The notes under the pieces: model-generated
What the model was told of the DNA's origin: nothing
Database searches by the model: none
What the model saw: the letters and a program-made list of their open reading frames with translations, nothing else
Assembly: GCF_000374485.1 (NCBI RefSeq)
Contig: NZ_KB894495.1
Location: 1 to 64,000, forward strand
From: Algicola sagamiensis DSM 14643
GTDB lineage: Bacteria > Pseudomonadota > Gammaproteobacteria > Enterobacterales > Alteromonadaceae
Direction of reading: 5' to 3'
Length of the DNA: 64,000 bases
Position numbers and translations under genes: made by a program
Part shown: positions 18,838 to 27,937 of the stretch, one piece after another
How positions within the stretch are numbered: position 1 is the first letter of the stretch
Layout: every line of letters starts with the position of its first letter

Positions 18838-19749
18838 ATGAACAATCTCCCAAGTATTCGTCAATTACAATACCTTCTCGCATTACATGAACACCAACAT
18901 TTTCGCAAAGCTGCGGAAGCATGTTTTGTTGGGCAGTCTACTTTAAGTGTGGCAATCCAAAATCTGGAAGAAATCCTCAAGTGTCAGTTGCTGGAGCGCG
19001 ATCATAAATCATTTATTTTTACCCCAATTGGTGAAGATGTGGTTCATCATGCGCGTCAGATCATTCAGCAGACAAATGATCTGACCGAGTATACGCAAAC
19101 ATTTGGCAATCCATTTTCAGGGGTTGTTCGTTTAGGGTGCATCCCAACGATAGCTTCATTTGCATTAAGTCAGATTTCGCAATATTGCCAGGAGCACTAC
19201 CCTAACTTGAAGCTTCTGCTCAAAGAGGATACTTCTGATAACCTTTTACGTGATTTGGAAGAAGGAAGTATTGATTTAGTCTTACTTGCTTTACCTTATG
19301 ACACGACGTACTTCCATACAGTGACGGTTGCAAAAGATCCTTTCAAACTTGTTGCACACAAAGATTATATCCACGACGAAGGGAATATTTCTCCAAATCG
19401 CTTACCAAACGAAAGTATTTTCTTATTGGAAAAAGAGCATTGTTTAACGGATCATGCTGTGAGTGCATGTCATCTGACAGATAAGGAAAAAGTAAACCCG
19501 TTTTCAGCAACGAGTTTGCATACATTGGTGCAAATGGTAAATAGTAAGCTTGGGGTGACTTTTTTACCTCAAATGGCGATTAATGCGGGTATCCTCGATA
19601 AGACGGATCTCATGGCATATGAGCCTGAGCAAGATGGCGCGTATCGAGAGATTGGTTTTGTCTGGCGCAAAACTTCAAACCGTGTTCAAACATATAAAGC
19701 GCTTGCACATTGTGCGGAAGAGCTGCTTCTAAAACTTTGTCGATGTTAG
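18838..19749 (+). CDS. oxyR: Peroxide-sensing LysR regulator OxyR
   Basis: A 303-residue LysR-family activator. The N-terminal winged helix (residues 1-60, LPSIRQLQYLLALHEHQHFRKAAEACFV) is followed by an effector domain with the two redox cysteines Cys202 and Cys211 spaced as in E. coli OxyR (199/208) within CLTDHAVSAC, then FSATSLHTLVQMV. This spacing separates OxyR from other LysR proteins. It is divergent from ahpC with a 106-bp gap, the usual arrangement for control of the neighbour. The stop is 2 bp from the end of the convergent HDOD gene. Confidence 0.95.
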   Translation: MNNLPSIRQLQYLLALHEHQHFRKAAEACFVGQSTLSVAIQNLEEILKCQLLERDHKSFIFTPIGEDVVHHARQIIQQTNDLTEYTQTFGNPFSGVVRLGCIPTIASFALSQISQYCQEHYPNLKLLLKEDTSDNLLRDLEEGSIDLVLLALPYDTTYFHTVTVAKDPFKLVAHKDYIHDEGNISPNRLPNESIFLLEKEHCLTDHAVSACHLTDKEKVNPFSATSLHTLVQMVNSKLGVTFLPQMAINAGILDKTDLMAYEPEQDGAYREIGFVWRKTSNRVQTYKALAHCAEELLLKLCRC

Positions 19750-19751
19750 GC

Positions 19752-20627
19752 TTAGGTTGAGTAAATATTATCGACGCCTTGACTTTTGAGTTCTTCGCCG
19801 ATGTCAGCAAGCTGGAAGTCTTCAATTTCAAGGTAGTCGAGAATGGTTTGATGGTGTCGGCCCCACTCCTGATCATTACTGCCTGGTGAAAAATACTCGC
19901 TCAATCCTGTCATATGTTCTGCAAGCTTCAGAATGCAGAAGATTTGCTTTTCTTGTGCTTCGCCTGTTGCCATCATGATGTGATGATTGTGATGGTAGGC
20001 GATCACATTACATAACTCATGACTTAAACCCCAAGATTGTGCAAGCAGAAAGCCTAAGACTTCGTGGGAAGATTCGATTTCTGTTTCTTCTATATCTGCG
20101 ATTGTTTGGTTCGATTGTCGATATGCTTTGTCGAGTACCTCTGGATAATCTGGAGATTGTTCAATAATCAGTGCTTTTCCAGCATTATGAAACAGACCTA
20201 AGGTATAGCAGTCAGAAGCGGTTTCTTCACCCAGATCAAAGTGCTCAGCAAGAACTAAAGCTGCATTGCCCACAGCTGATGAAGAATTCCACAATCTGGT
20301 GGTAAACGGATCTTCTTTTCCTTCACTTAGCTTAAAGCGAAGAATGACACTATTCACAAGCTTAACGACGCGATCAATCCCTAAGTAACTACATGCGTGC
20401 TCAATTGAGTTGATTTTTCGAGGTAACGAAAATAATGGTGAATTCACCACTTTGAGTGTAAAGCCAGAAATACCGATGTCTTGGCCAATCAGGTTACTGA
20501 TTTTTCGAATATTCGGCTCTTCCTGTTTGAGTTCTTCATCAATATCTTTGAGGAGATCGGGTCTTGGAGGAATTGAAAAACCGTCCAGGATTTTGTCAAT
20601 CTTCATCATATCGACAGGTTCAGCCAT
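19752..20627 (-). CDS. HDOD domain protein
   Basis: A 291-residue cytoplasmic protein made almost wholly of one HDOD domain (starts DGFSIPPRPDLLKDIDEEL; core GFTLKVVNSPLFSLPRKI, SIEHACSYLGIDRVVKLV). The HD-type metal motif is degraded: GLFHNAGKAL stands where catalytic HD-GYP enzymes have HDIG, so phosphodiesterase activity is unlikely. HDOD proteins are associated with signalling and stress responses. It is a single-gene unit, convergent with oxyR. Confidence 0.9.
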   Translation of the reverse strand: MAEPVDMMKIDKILDGFSIPPRPDLLKDIDEELKQEEPNIRKISNLIGQDIGISGFTLKVVNSPLFSLPRKINSIEHACSYLGIDRVVKLVNSVILRFKLSEGKEDPFTTRLWNSSSAVGNAALVLAEHFDLGEETASDCYTLGLFHNAGKALIIEQSPDYPEVLDKAYRQSNQTIADIEETEIESSHEVLGFLLAQSWGLSHELCNVIAYHHNHHIMMATGEAQEKQIFCILKLAEHMTGLSEYFSPGSNDQEWGRHHQTILDYLEIEDFQLADIGEELKSQGVDNIYST

Positions 20628-20740
20628 CTCGATGCCTTATTAAAAAACATTCAGTATTAAAGGTAAAGGATAGCCAATTTATTTAAAAATTGAATACTCA
20701 AAAATCGATAGAAACGAGGGGTAATCAGAGAGAATGCAAA

Positions 20741-20824
20741 GGCTAAAAAAAGAAAACCGCCTGCTAAAACAAGCGGTTAAAAATTTAAAATGCACTTAAA
20801 CTGCAAATAAACAATGAGAGATAC
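20741..20824 (-). ncRNA. Candidate small RNA of about 84 nt
   Basis: A transcript starting near 20824 on the minus strand would end at a strong intrinsic terminator: AACCGCTTG, loop TTTTAG, CAGGCGGTT, then TTTTCTTTTTTT (stem of 9 bp with one G-U pair). The body is AU-rich with no ORF, resembling Hfq-binding small RNAs. The terminator belongs to no annotated gene: the HDOD gene lies downstream of it. An alternative is the leftover promoter and terminator of a deleted tRNA gene, since the discriminator ATGCCCCG is GC-rich as at stable-RNA promoters. Confidence 0.6.
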
Positions 20825-20831
20825 GGGGCAT

Positions 20832-20882
20832 ATTCTAATGATGCTTAAAATAAAGTCAAGGAAAATGTTGTAAAATTACAAC
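20832..20882 (-). promoter_or_regulatory. Sigma-70 promoter with upstream palindrome
   Basis: On the minus strand: -35 TTGACT (20859-20854), 16-bp spacer, -10 TAGAAT (20837-20832), each 5 of 6 to consensus. Just upstream, 20867-20882 is a 7-bp perfect inverted repeat, GTTGTAAAATTACAAC, placed where an activator would bind. It drives the candidate RNA at 20741-20824. Confidence 0.65.
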
Positions 20883-21167
20883 AAAAATTGGTTTTAAATC
20901 AAATTATGTAATTTTCTTTCAAAATAAAATGGATAAGAAAAATCCAGTTTAGCTTAAAATGCTAGCATTCAATCGACTGATATTTAAGTATTTATATTCA
21001 TTGCTTATTGAAGTTTTGAATGTGAATGATGGAGTTTGAATGAATTTTTATGTTCATTATTTACATGAGTTGGATATTTAGCACTTCAAAATGATTGGTG
21101 TTTTCGCAAATGTAATCAGGTGAGAATGTTACCTTTTGTGAATGACGAATTGATGTTTTTTGAGCTG

Positions 21168-21260
21168 CTATTGCATAGCGTTTTCTTCTAGGCTAGGCAA
21201 ATTGGGACTAGGGTCGTCAAAATTGACCACCCATATAAGAATAAAATCTTGATCTTCCAT
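21168..21260 (-). CDS. 30-residue small protein candidate
   Basis: A 31-codon ORF, start ATG at 21260-21258, stop TAG at 21170-21168. AAGGAG at 21272-21267 sits 6 nt before the ATG, a near-ideal ribosome binding site. The product is acidic (starts MEDQDFILIWVVNFDD, then a Pro/Asn-rich part, ends EENAMQ) with a short hydrophobic core, not long enough for a clear TM helix. No family recognised. The sequence of the site and frame is seen; that it is translated is inferred. Confidence 0.5.
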   Translation of the reverse strand: MEDQDFILIWVVNFDDPSPNLPSLEENAMQ

Positions 21261-21382
21261 AGGGCACTCCTTAGACTTACGCGGTTATTTTGCCGATTCC
21301 TGAGTATCATTCGTATTGATGGCGTTTGTTGATAGTTAAGTGAGTCGGCAAAGATGTTGAATGCTATTGCTTAGGTGTTGTT

Positions 21383-22417
21383 ATGATGCAGGTTGCAGAC
21401 TTTTCTTTTGAACTTCCGGAAAAGCTGATCGCGAAGTACCCGAAATCCGATCGAACGGCAAGTCGGTTAATGTGTGTTGATCGCCAAAATGGTGATATCG
21501 ACCATCGTCACTTTTCGGATATTTTATCCATGCTGAATGAAGGCGACCTACTGATATTCAATAACACCAAAGTGATCCCAGCGCGGATGTATGGTCAAAA
21601 AGAAACAGGTGGGAAGCTTGAAGTTTTGGTTGAGCGTGTCCTGGATGAACATCGTGTCCTTGCGCATGTTCGTTGTAGCAAATCCCCAAAAGAGGGGAGT
21701 ACTTTGCTCCTTGAGGGCAAAGAAAAAGCCACGATGCTTGGCCGTCAGGGAGAGCTTTTTGAGCTGAGATTTGAATCAGAGAAGACGGTTCTGACAATTC
21801 TGGATGAAATCGGCCATATGCCATTGCCACCTTATATTGACCGCCCTGATTCTGAGTCTGATAAAGAACGTTATCAAACAGTTTATCATGATAAGCCTGG
21901 CGCTGTTGCAGCACCGACGGCTGGCCTGCATTTTGATGATGCTTTATTAGAACAAATTCGTGAAAAAGGTGTGCAAACGGCTTTTGTCACTTTGCATGTT
22001 GGTGCTGGAACTTTTCAGCCTGTCCGCGTCAAAACCGTGCAAGAACACCAGATGCACTCGGAATATGCAGAAGTGCCAGCTGATGTGGTTGAAAAAATTA
22101 AAGCAACCAAAGTTGCTGGTCATCGCGTTATTGCGGTTGGTACCACTTCTGTTCGTTCGGTCGAAACCGCAGCAACGCGCTCAGAAAACTTCATTGAAGA
22201 GTTTTATGGTGATACAGATATCTTTATCTACCCAGGATACGAGTTTAAAGTGATCGATTGCATGATCACAAACTTTCATCTGCCTGAGTCTACCTTGATG
22301 ATGCTTGTTTCTGCTTTTGCTGGACAAGAAAATATTAAACACGCTTATCAGGCTGCGATTGCAGAAGAATATAGATTTTTTAGTTATGGTGATGCGATGT
22401 TCTTACATCGCGCTTAA
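21383..22417 (+). CDS. queA: tRNA ribosyltransferase-isomerase QueA
   Basis: A 344-residue enzyme that transfers the ribosyl part of S-adenosylmethionine to preQ1 in tRNA, making epoxyqueuosine at the wobble position. It shows the family start ([15 protein letters not shown]), [37 protein letters not shown] and the late [18 protein letters not shown]. Length is typical. Two ATGs in tandem (21383, 21386) leave the exact start open. First gene of the queA-tgt-yajC-secD-secF string; tgt follows after 62 bp. Confidence 0.97.
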   Translation: MMQVADFSFELPEKLIAKYPKSDRTASRLMCVDRQNGDIDHRHFSDILSMLNEGDLLIFNNTKVIPARMYGQKETGGKLEVLVERVLDEHRVLAHVRCSKSPKEGSTLLLEGKEKATMLGRQGELFELRFESEKTVLTILDEIGHMPLPPYIDRPDSESDKERYQTVYHDKPGAVAAPTAGLHFDDALLEQIREKGVQTAFVTLHVGAGTFQPVRVKTVQEHQMHSEYAEVPADVVEKIKATKVAGHRVIAVGTTSVRSVETAATRSENFIEEFYGDTDIFIYPGYEFKVIDCMITNFHLPESTLMMLVSAFAGQENIKHAYQAAIAEEYRFFSYGDAMFLHRA

Positions 22418-22443
22418 TGTTTACATTGCAGTGAATACTGTAA

Positions 22444-23598
<1,155 letters not shown>

Positions 23599-23619
23599 AC
23601 AACGTATTAGGGGTTAAAA

Positions 23620-23958
23620 ATGAGTTTGTTTATCTCAAATGCTTATGCAGATGGTGGTGCACCAGCACAAGCTGGCGGTGGTTTTGAAATGTTGATTATG
23701 CTCGCTATCTTTGGTGTTTTCTTCTACTTCGTGGTCTACCGCCCACAAGCAAAGCGTGTGAAAGAACACAAAGAGTTAATGTCCGCATTATCGAAAGGTG
23801 ATGAAGTCCTCACAGCAGGTGGCCTCGTAGGAAAGATTGTCAAAGTGACCGAAGAGAATGACTTTATTCGTGTCTCACTCAATGACAACTCAGAAGTGAT
23901 GGTTCAGAAAGCTTCGATTTCTGCTGTCCTTCCAAAAGGTACAATTAAGTCGTTATAA
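23620..23958 (+). CDS. yajC: Sec translocon accessory protein YajC
   Basis: A 112-residue single-TM protein (hydrophobic segment about 22-42, LIMLAIFGVFFYFVVYRPQ) with the conserved PQAKRVKEHKEL following the membrane span and KGDEVLTAGGLVGKI in the cytoplasmic part. YajC forms a subcomplex with SecD and SecF, whose genes follow. An 85-bp gap before secD contains a hairpin. Confidence 0.96.
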   Translation: MSLFISNAYADGGAPAQAGGGFEMLIMLAIFGVFFYFVVYRPQAKRVKEHKELMSALSKGDEVLTAGGLVGKIVKVTEENDFIRVSLNDNSEVMVQKASISAVLPKGTIKSL

Positions 23959-23983
23959 TTCGCGACGTGATGATGAAATTGAG

Positions 23984-24011
23984 GGTGTTGTTTCTTTTTA
24001 GAAGCAACACC
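23984..24011 (+). other. Intercistronic hairpin between yajC and secD
   Basis: GGTGTTG plus TTTC (23984-23994) pairs with GAAG plus CAACACC (24001-24011), 11 bp with one G-U, loop TTTTTA. No T run follows, so it is more likely an RNA-processing or stability element than a terminator. Confidence 0.5.
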
Positions 24012-24043
24012 GTGGCGATAAATTTAGTGAAGGAAGTGACACT

Positions 24044-25906
24044 GTGTTAAACAAGTACCCGCTCTGGAAATACCTGCTGGTACTCTTCGTGATCATGATT
24101 GGGTTACTCTATGCGTCCCCCAACCTGTACCGTGCCGATCCGGCCGTACAAATCTCCGGAGAGAAAAAAGCTGTTGTTGATTTAAACACGCTTGATACCA
24201 TCAAAAAGCATCTTACCGACCAGAATATTCCAATCAAGTCTATTTCTCTGGAAGACGATAAAATCCTTGCCCGCTTCGACAGTGTCGACACACAAATTAA
24301 AGCGAAAGATGCCATTGAAGTTGCGCTTGGAGATGAATCATACATTACTGCACTTAACTTGGCGCCAACGCACCCAGAGTGGCTCAGAAGCCTTGGTGCG
24401 AACCCGATGAAGCTTGGCCTTGATCTTCGTGGTGGTGTTCACTTTCTGATGGAAGTCGACATGAAAGAAGCCATGGACAAGGCAACGAAGCAACTGATTG
24501 ATGATTTCAAGTCTGACCTGCGCGAGAGCAAAATTCGTTACCGCACGATTAAGCGTCGTCAAGGTACAGATATGATTGATGTCGTTTTCCGTGAAGAGAA
24601 ATATTTCGAGAAAGGAAAACGTCTATTAGAAAAGAGATTTCCAGATATTCAGTTTATTGAAAATGATAAAACTGAAGCATTCGACTTAAGAGCAACGCTC
24701 ACAGAACAGCGCTATAACGATATTCAAGAATACGCAGTCATGCAGAATATTACGATCATGCGTAACCGGGTCAACCAACTGGGTGTTGCTGAGCCACAAA
24801 TCCAGCGTCAAGGTGCAAATCGAATCGTTGTCGAACTACCAGGTGTACAAGACTCAGCACAAGCGAAAAAGATCCTATCAGCAACGGCAACACTTGAGTT
24901 CCGAATTGTTGATACGAAGCATGATGTTCGTGATGCTTTAAATGGTGCAGTTCCACCGGGAAGTGAGCTTTTCCCGACGAATGATGGCACGTATTCATTA
25001 TTGAAGAAACGCATTATTTTGGATGGAAGTCATATTACGGATGCACAGTCTGGCTTTGATGAAAACGGCATGCCACAGGTTTCAATCAAGCTTGACTCAA
25101 AAGGTGGTACGAAAATGAGCCAGGCGACCAAAGATAATGTTGGTAACCTGATGGCGACACTTTTCATTGAATACAAGCCAACGAAAGAAGTAGATGAAAA
25201 AGGTTTAACGATTTATCGAAAAGAGCAGGAAGTCATTAATCAGGCACGTATCAATCAACGTTTAAACAGAAGTTTCCGTATTACAGGGATCGACTCTCAG
25301 GTTGAAGCCGATAATTTGGCAATGCTTCTTCGTGCAGGTGCACTTGTTGCCCCAATTCGCATCGTTCAAGAGTCGACGATTGGTCCAAGCCTTGGTCAAG
25401 AAAATATCGAACGTGGTATTAATGCCGTTGTGCTTGGTTTTGCGCTTGTTCTTGCATTTATGGTTGTGTACTACCGTGGTTTTGGCCTAGTCGCAAATGC
25501 TGCGCTGGGAGCAAACCTCGTCATGATCATTGGTATCATGTCAATGATCCCAGGCGCAACGCTCACATTGCCAGGTATCGCGGGGATCGTATTAACCGTT
25601 GGTATGGCCGTGGATGCAAATGTTCTGATTTTCGAGCGTATCAGAGAGGAGCTCCGTGAAGGGCGCTCTCCACAATCAGCTATCCACCATGGATATGACA
25701 GTGCATTTTCGACGATTGCAGATGCGAATATCACGACCTTTATTGCCGCAGTGATCTTGTTTGCGATTGGTTCTGGCCCTGTTAAAGGTTTCGCAGTCAC
25801 GCTATCGATTGGTATCGCAACATCTATGTTTACGGCGATTGTGGGTACCCGTTCGATTGTGAACTTCATGTGGGGCGGTAAGCCGGTCCAGAAACTCTCG
25901 ATATAG
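24044..25906 (+). CDS. secD: Protein translocase subunit SecD
   Basis: A 620-residue inner-membrane protein with six TM segments: one near the N-terminus (residues 8-26) and five in the last 180 residues. It uses proton-motive force to complete protein export. The large periplasmic domain includes [16 protein letters not shown] near 125. The RND-type membrane core has [22 protein letters not shown] with the functional Asp/Asn. The start is GTG at 24044, with AAGGAAG upstream. It is followed by secF after 9 bp. Confidence 0.97.
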   Translation: MLNKYPLWKYLLVLFVIMIGLLYASPNLYRADPAVQISGEKKAVVDLNTLDTIKKHLTDQNIPIKSISLEDDKILARFDSVDTQIKAKDAIEVALGDESYITALNLAPTHPEWLRSLGANPMKLGLDLRGGVHFLMEVDMKEAMDKATKQLIDDFKSDLRESKIRYRTIKRRQGTDMIDVVFREEKYFEKGKRLLEKRFPDIQFIENDKTEAFDLRATLTEQRYNDIQEYAVMQNITIMRNRVNQLGVAEPQIQRQGANRIVVELPGVQDSAQAKKILSATATLEFRIVDTKHDVRDALNGAVPPGSELFPTNDGTYSLLKKRIILDGSHITDAQSGFDENGMPQVSIKLDSKGGTKMSQATKDNVGNLMATLFIEYKPTKEVDEKGLTIYRKEQEVINQARINQRLNRSFRITGIDSQVEADNLAMLLRAGALVAPIRIVQESTIGPSLGQENIERGINAVVLGFALVLAFMVVYYRGFGLVANAALGANLVMIIGIMSMIPGATLTLPGIAGIVLTVGMAVDANVLIFERIREELREGRSPQSAIHHGYDSAFSTIADANITTFIAAVILFAIGSGPVKGFAVTLSIGIATSMFTAIVGTRSIVNFMWGGKPVQKLSI

Positions 25907-25915
25907 GATAGAAGC

Positions 25916-26854
25916 ATGCGGTTTTTAAAACTTAAAGAAACAGTTCCATTTATGTCATGGCGTTATATTGCCATGGGTATTTCGACACTGGTTGTCCTTG
26001 CTTCTTTAACATCCATTTTTACAAAAGGGATGAATTGGGGCCTGGATTTTACGGGTGGAACAAAAGTAGAAGTCGGCTTTGATGAGCCAGTTGATCTGGA
26101 CAAGCTTCGCAAGGTGTTCGAAGCGACGCAGTTTAGTGACGCAGTTCCACAACTTTTTGGTTCAAGTAAGGAAGTTGTGATCCGCCTTGCTCCACGCGAT
26201 AATATCAAATCGGAAGAGCTTGGCAACCAACTGATTCAGGTGATCAAAGAAGGCATGCAACAAAATGTTGAGATGCGTCGGATCGAGTTTGTTGGACCAA
26301 GTGTAGGTGAAGAGCTACGTGATAACGGTATTCTCGCCATGCTTGTCGCTTTGATGTGTATCCTGATGTATGTTTCGATGCGTTTCGAATGGCGATTTGC
26401 ATTGGGTTCTGTTGGTGCACTGGCCCACGATGTGATCATTACTGTTGGTATGTTCTCATTCCTCGGATTAGAAGTTGATCTGACTGTCCTTGCGGCTGTT
26501 TTGGCCGTCATTGGTTATTCACTCAACGATACGATTGTTGTATCAGATCGTATCCGAGAAAACTTTAGAAAAATCCGCAAAGGTGAGTCACAGGAAATCA
26601 TTGATATTTCTTTGACGCAAACGCTCAACAGAACCATGATCACATCACTGACAACGATTCTAGTATTGATGGCGTTGTTTTTTGTCGGTGGTGAATTGAT
26701 CCATGGTTTTGCAACAGCACTTCTATTTGGTGTGTTTATTGGTACATATTCATCCATCTACATCGCAAGTTCAATGGCGCTCATGCTTGGGATCAGTAAA
26801 GAAGATCTCATTCCTGAAGTTGTTGAAAAAGAAGGGGCTGACCTCGAGCCATAA
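25916..26854 (+). CDS. secF: Protein translocase subunit SecF
   Basis: A 312-residue partner of SecD with six TM segments. Conserved parts: GLDFTGGTKVEVGFDEP in the first periplasmic loop, RIEFVGPSVGEEL, and the core AVLAVIGYSLNDTIVVSDRIREN. Normal length. It ends the queA-to-secF string and is followed directly by a strong hairpin. Confidence 0.97.
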   Translation: MRFLKLKETVPFMSWRYIAMGISTLVVLASLTSIFTKGMNWGLDFTGGTKVEVGFDEPVDLDKLRKVFEATQFSDAVPQLFGSSKEVVIRLAPRDNIKSEELGNQLIQVIKEGMQQNVEMRRIEFVGPSVGEELRDNGILAMLVALMCILMYVSMRFEWRFALGSVGALAHDVIITVGMFSFLGLEVDLTVLAAVLAVIGYSLNDTIVVSDRIRENFRKIRKGESQEIIDISLTQTLNRTMITSLTTILVLMALFFVGGELIHGFATALLFGVFIGTYSSIYIASSMALMLGISKEDLIPEVVEKEGADLEP

Positions 26855-26861
26855 AATATCC

Positions 26862-26890
26862 GGAGGAGGTGCTCATACCTCCTCCAATTT
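26862..26890 (+). terminator. Terminator after secF
   Basis: GGAGGAGGT (26862-26870), 6-nt loop, ACCTCCTCC (26877-26885), then AATTTTCT. A 9-bp GC-rich perfect stem. Confidence 0.85.
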
Positions 26891-27363
26891 TCTGATTGAA
26901 ATAAATCGGTCGTCACTTTCATTGAATTTTTCAATGGCATTTTATGCCTCTGATGCATCAAAAAAGATGTTATTTTTGACAAAAATTCATGCTTGATTGT
27001 GTTTTAAATAGCATCAATTCGCCTTTTTTCTGGATTTTATTTAAAGAAAAGTATGATATTTCATAGATGAGAATTATATTTTCTTGTTGATAATTCATGC
27101 ATCTCTTATGAATTATAAATAAAATTGTTTCAAACTTGACCAAAGTTACGACTTTTCAATATTTTTGTGATGTGCAACTTCATCTGGAAGCCTGATGATT
27201 ACACAATTTATGACCTTTTCATGATATTCAATTCTTGAAGCATATCTGCAACTTTTACCCGATTAACATTCGTTCTTTCTTTACCTAGACTAGCGGCATT
27301 CTTCATGGGGGAGCATGTGAGTGGAGAAGGTGGGGCAGGACTTGTTGATTGAGAGAGGCATAT
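26891..27363. other. 473-bp AT-rich gap
   Basis: No convincing ORF. The one structure is a 9-bp inverted repeat, ATAATTCAT (27090-27098) with ATGAATTAT (27108-27116), without a T run; it may be an operator. The rest must hold the promoter for the secreted protein at 27364, which I could not place with confidence. Confidence 0.7.
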
Positions 27364-27876
27364 ATGTACATTCGTCGATTATTCATCAGTGGACTATGGC
27401 TGAGCTTGATATTTAGCAGTATCAACGCCTTAGCTGAAGTAACACGAGCGAAGGTGACAGAGGCGAGTTTTCGTATCGTTGATGAAGCAACAAATACGGA
27501 CGAGATCGTAACCATGGATACCTGCTCGGGCAATTATGAAGGTGTACAAGCTGTATTTTGGGGTAATGAAGGTTTTGAAGTATTAAGCAAAGCGGTTTGT
27601 GAAGCTGGCCCTGAAGACTGTAACCTGTTATATAGTATCTGGATGAACAAAGCGGAGGACTCAGATCCTCGATTACCTACGATGTTGATTTTGTTCGACA
27701 GAAATAAAATATCGGAAGTATTACAAGAGAAACTGAATGGAGGCATTGTTTCGGGAACGCCAGGTAATCAACGCATTGTTGCAACCTTTGATAGTACTAA
27801 ACTCATTAAAACATCGAATAACATGGTTATTATGGGTGCTTGTGGCGGCCACCGCCATCCGCCTTCGGGGCTATAG
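27364..27876 (+). CDS. Secreted protein of unknown function
   Basis: About 170 residues. It starts MYIRRLFISGLWLSLIFSS, a clear signal peptide ending near INALA, so it is periplasmic or exported. The start at 27364 is preferred (GAGAGG 6 nt upstream) over a TTG at 27349. The mature part contains four cysteines (two in DTCSGN and AVCEAGPEDC context, one more in MGACGG), so disulphides are likely, and it ends with a His/Gly-rich tail (GACGGHRHPP). No family recognised. It lies 61 bp upstream of a propeller sensor on the same strand, so the pair may be functionally linked. Confidence 0.8.
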   Translation: MYIRRLFISGLWLSLIFSSINALAEVTRAKVTEASFRIVDEATNTDEIVTMDTCSGNYEGVQAVFWGNEGFEVLSKAVCEAGPEDCNLLYSIWMNKAEDSDPRLPTMLILFDRNKISEVLQEKLNGGIVSGTPGNQRIVATFDSTKLIKTSNNMVIMGACGGHRHPPSGL

Positions 27877-27937
27877 TCCCATCACTGTTCATTGAATTGT
27901 TTTAATGACTTTTTCGGGGGACTGAGGGATATTGTCT

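Larger units (their letters stand above)
20628..21382. other. 755-bp AT-rich gap without long ORFs
   Basis: Between the divergent HDOD gene and queA. On the minus strand it contains a complete promoter-to-terminator unit (20741-20882) and a 30-codon ORF with a good ribosome binding site (21168-21260). Nearer queA there is a nested inverted repeat: TTTGCCGA at 21289-21296 with TCGGCAAA at 21345-21352, and TATCA/TGATA inside it. I see nothing else in 20883-21167. Confidence 0.8.

Noticed and set aside
27090-27116. 9-bp inverted repeat as a terminator
   Set aside because: AT-only stem without a T run and no gene ending nearby; kept only as a possible operator in the gap description.
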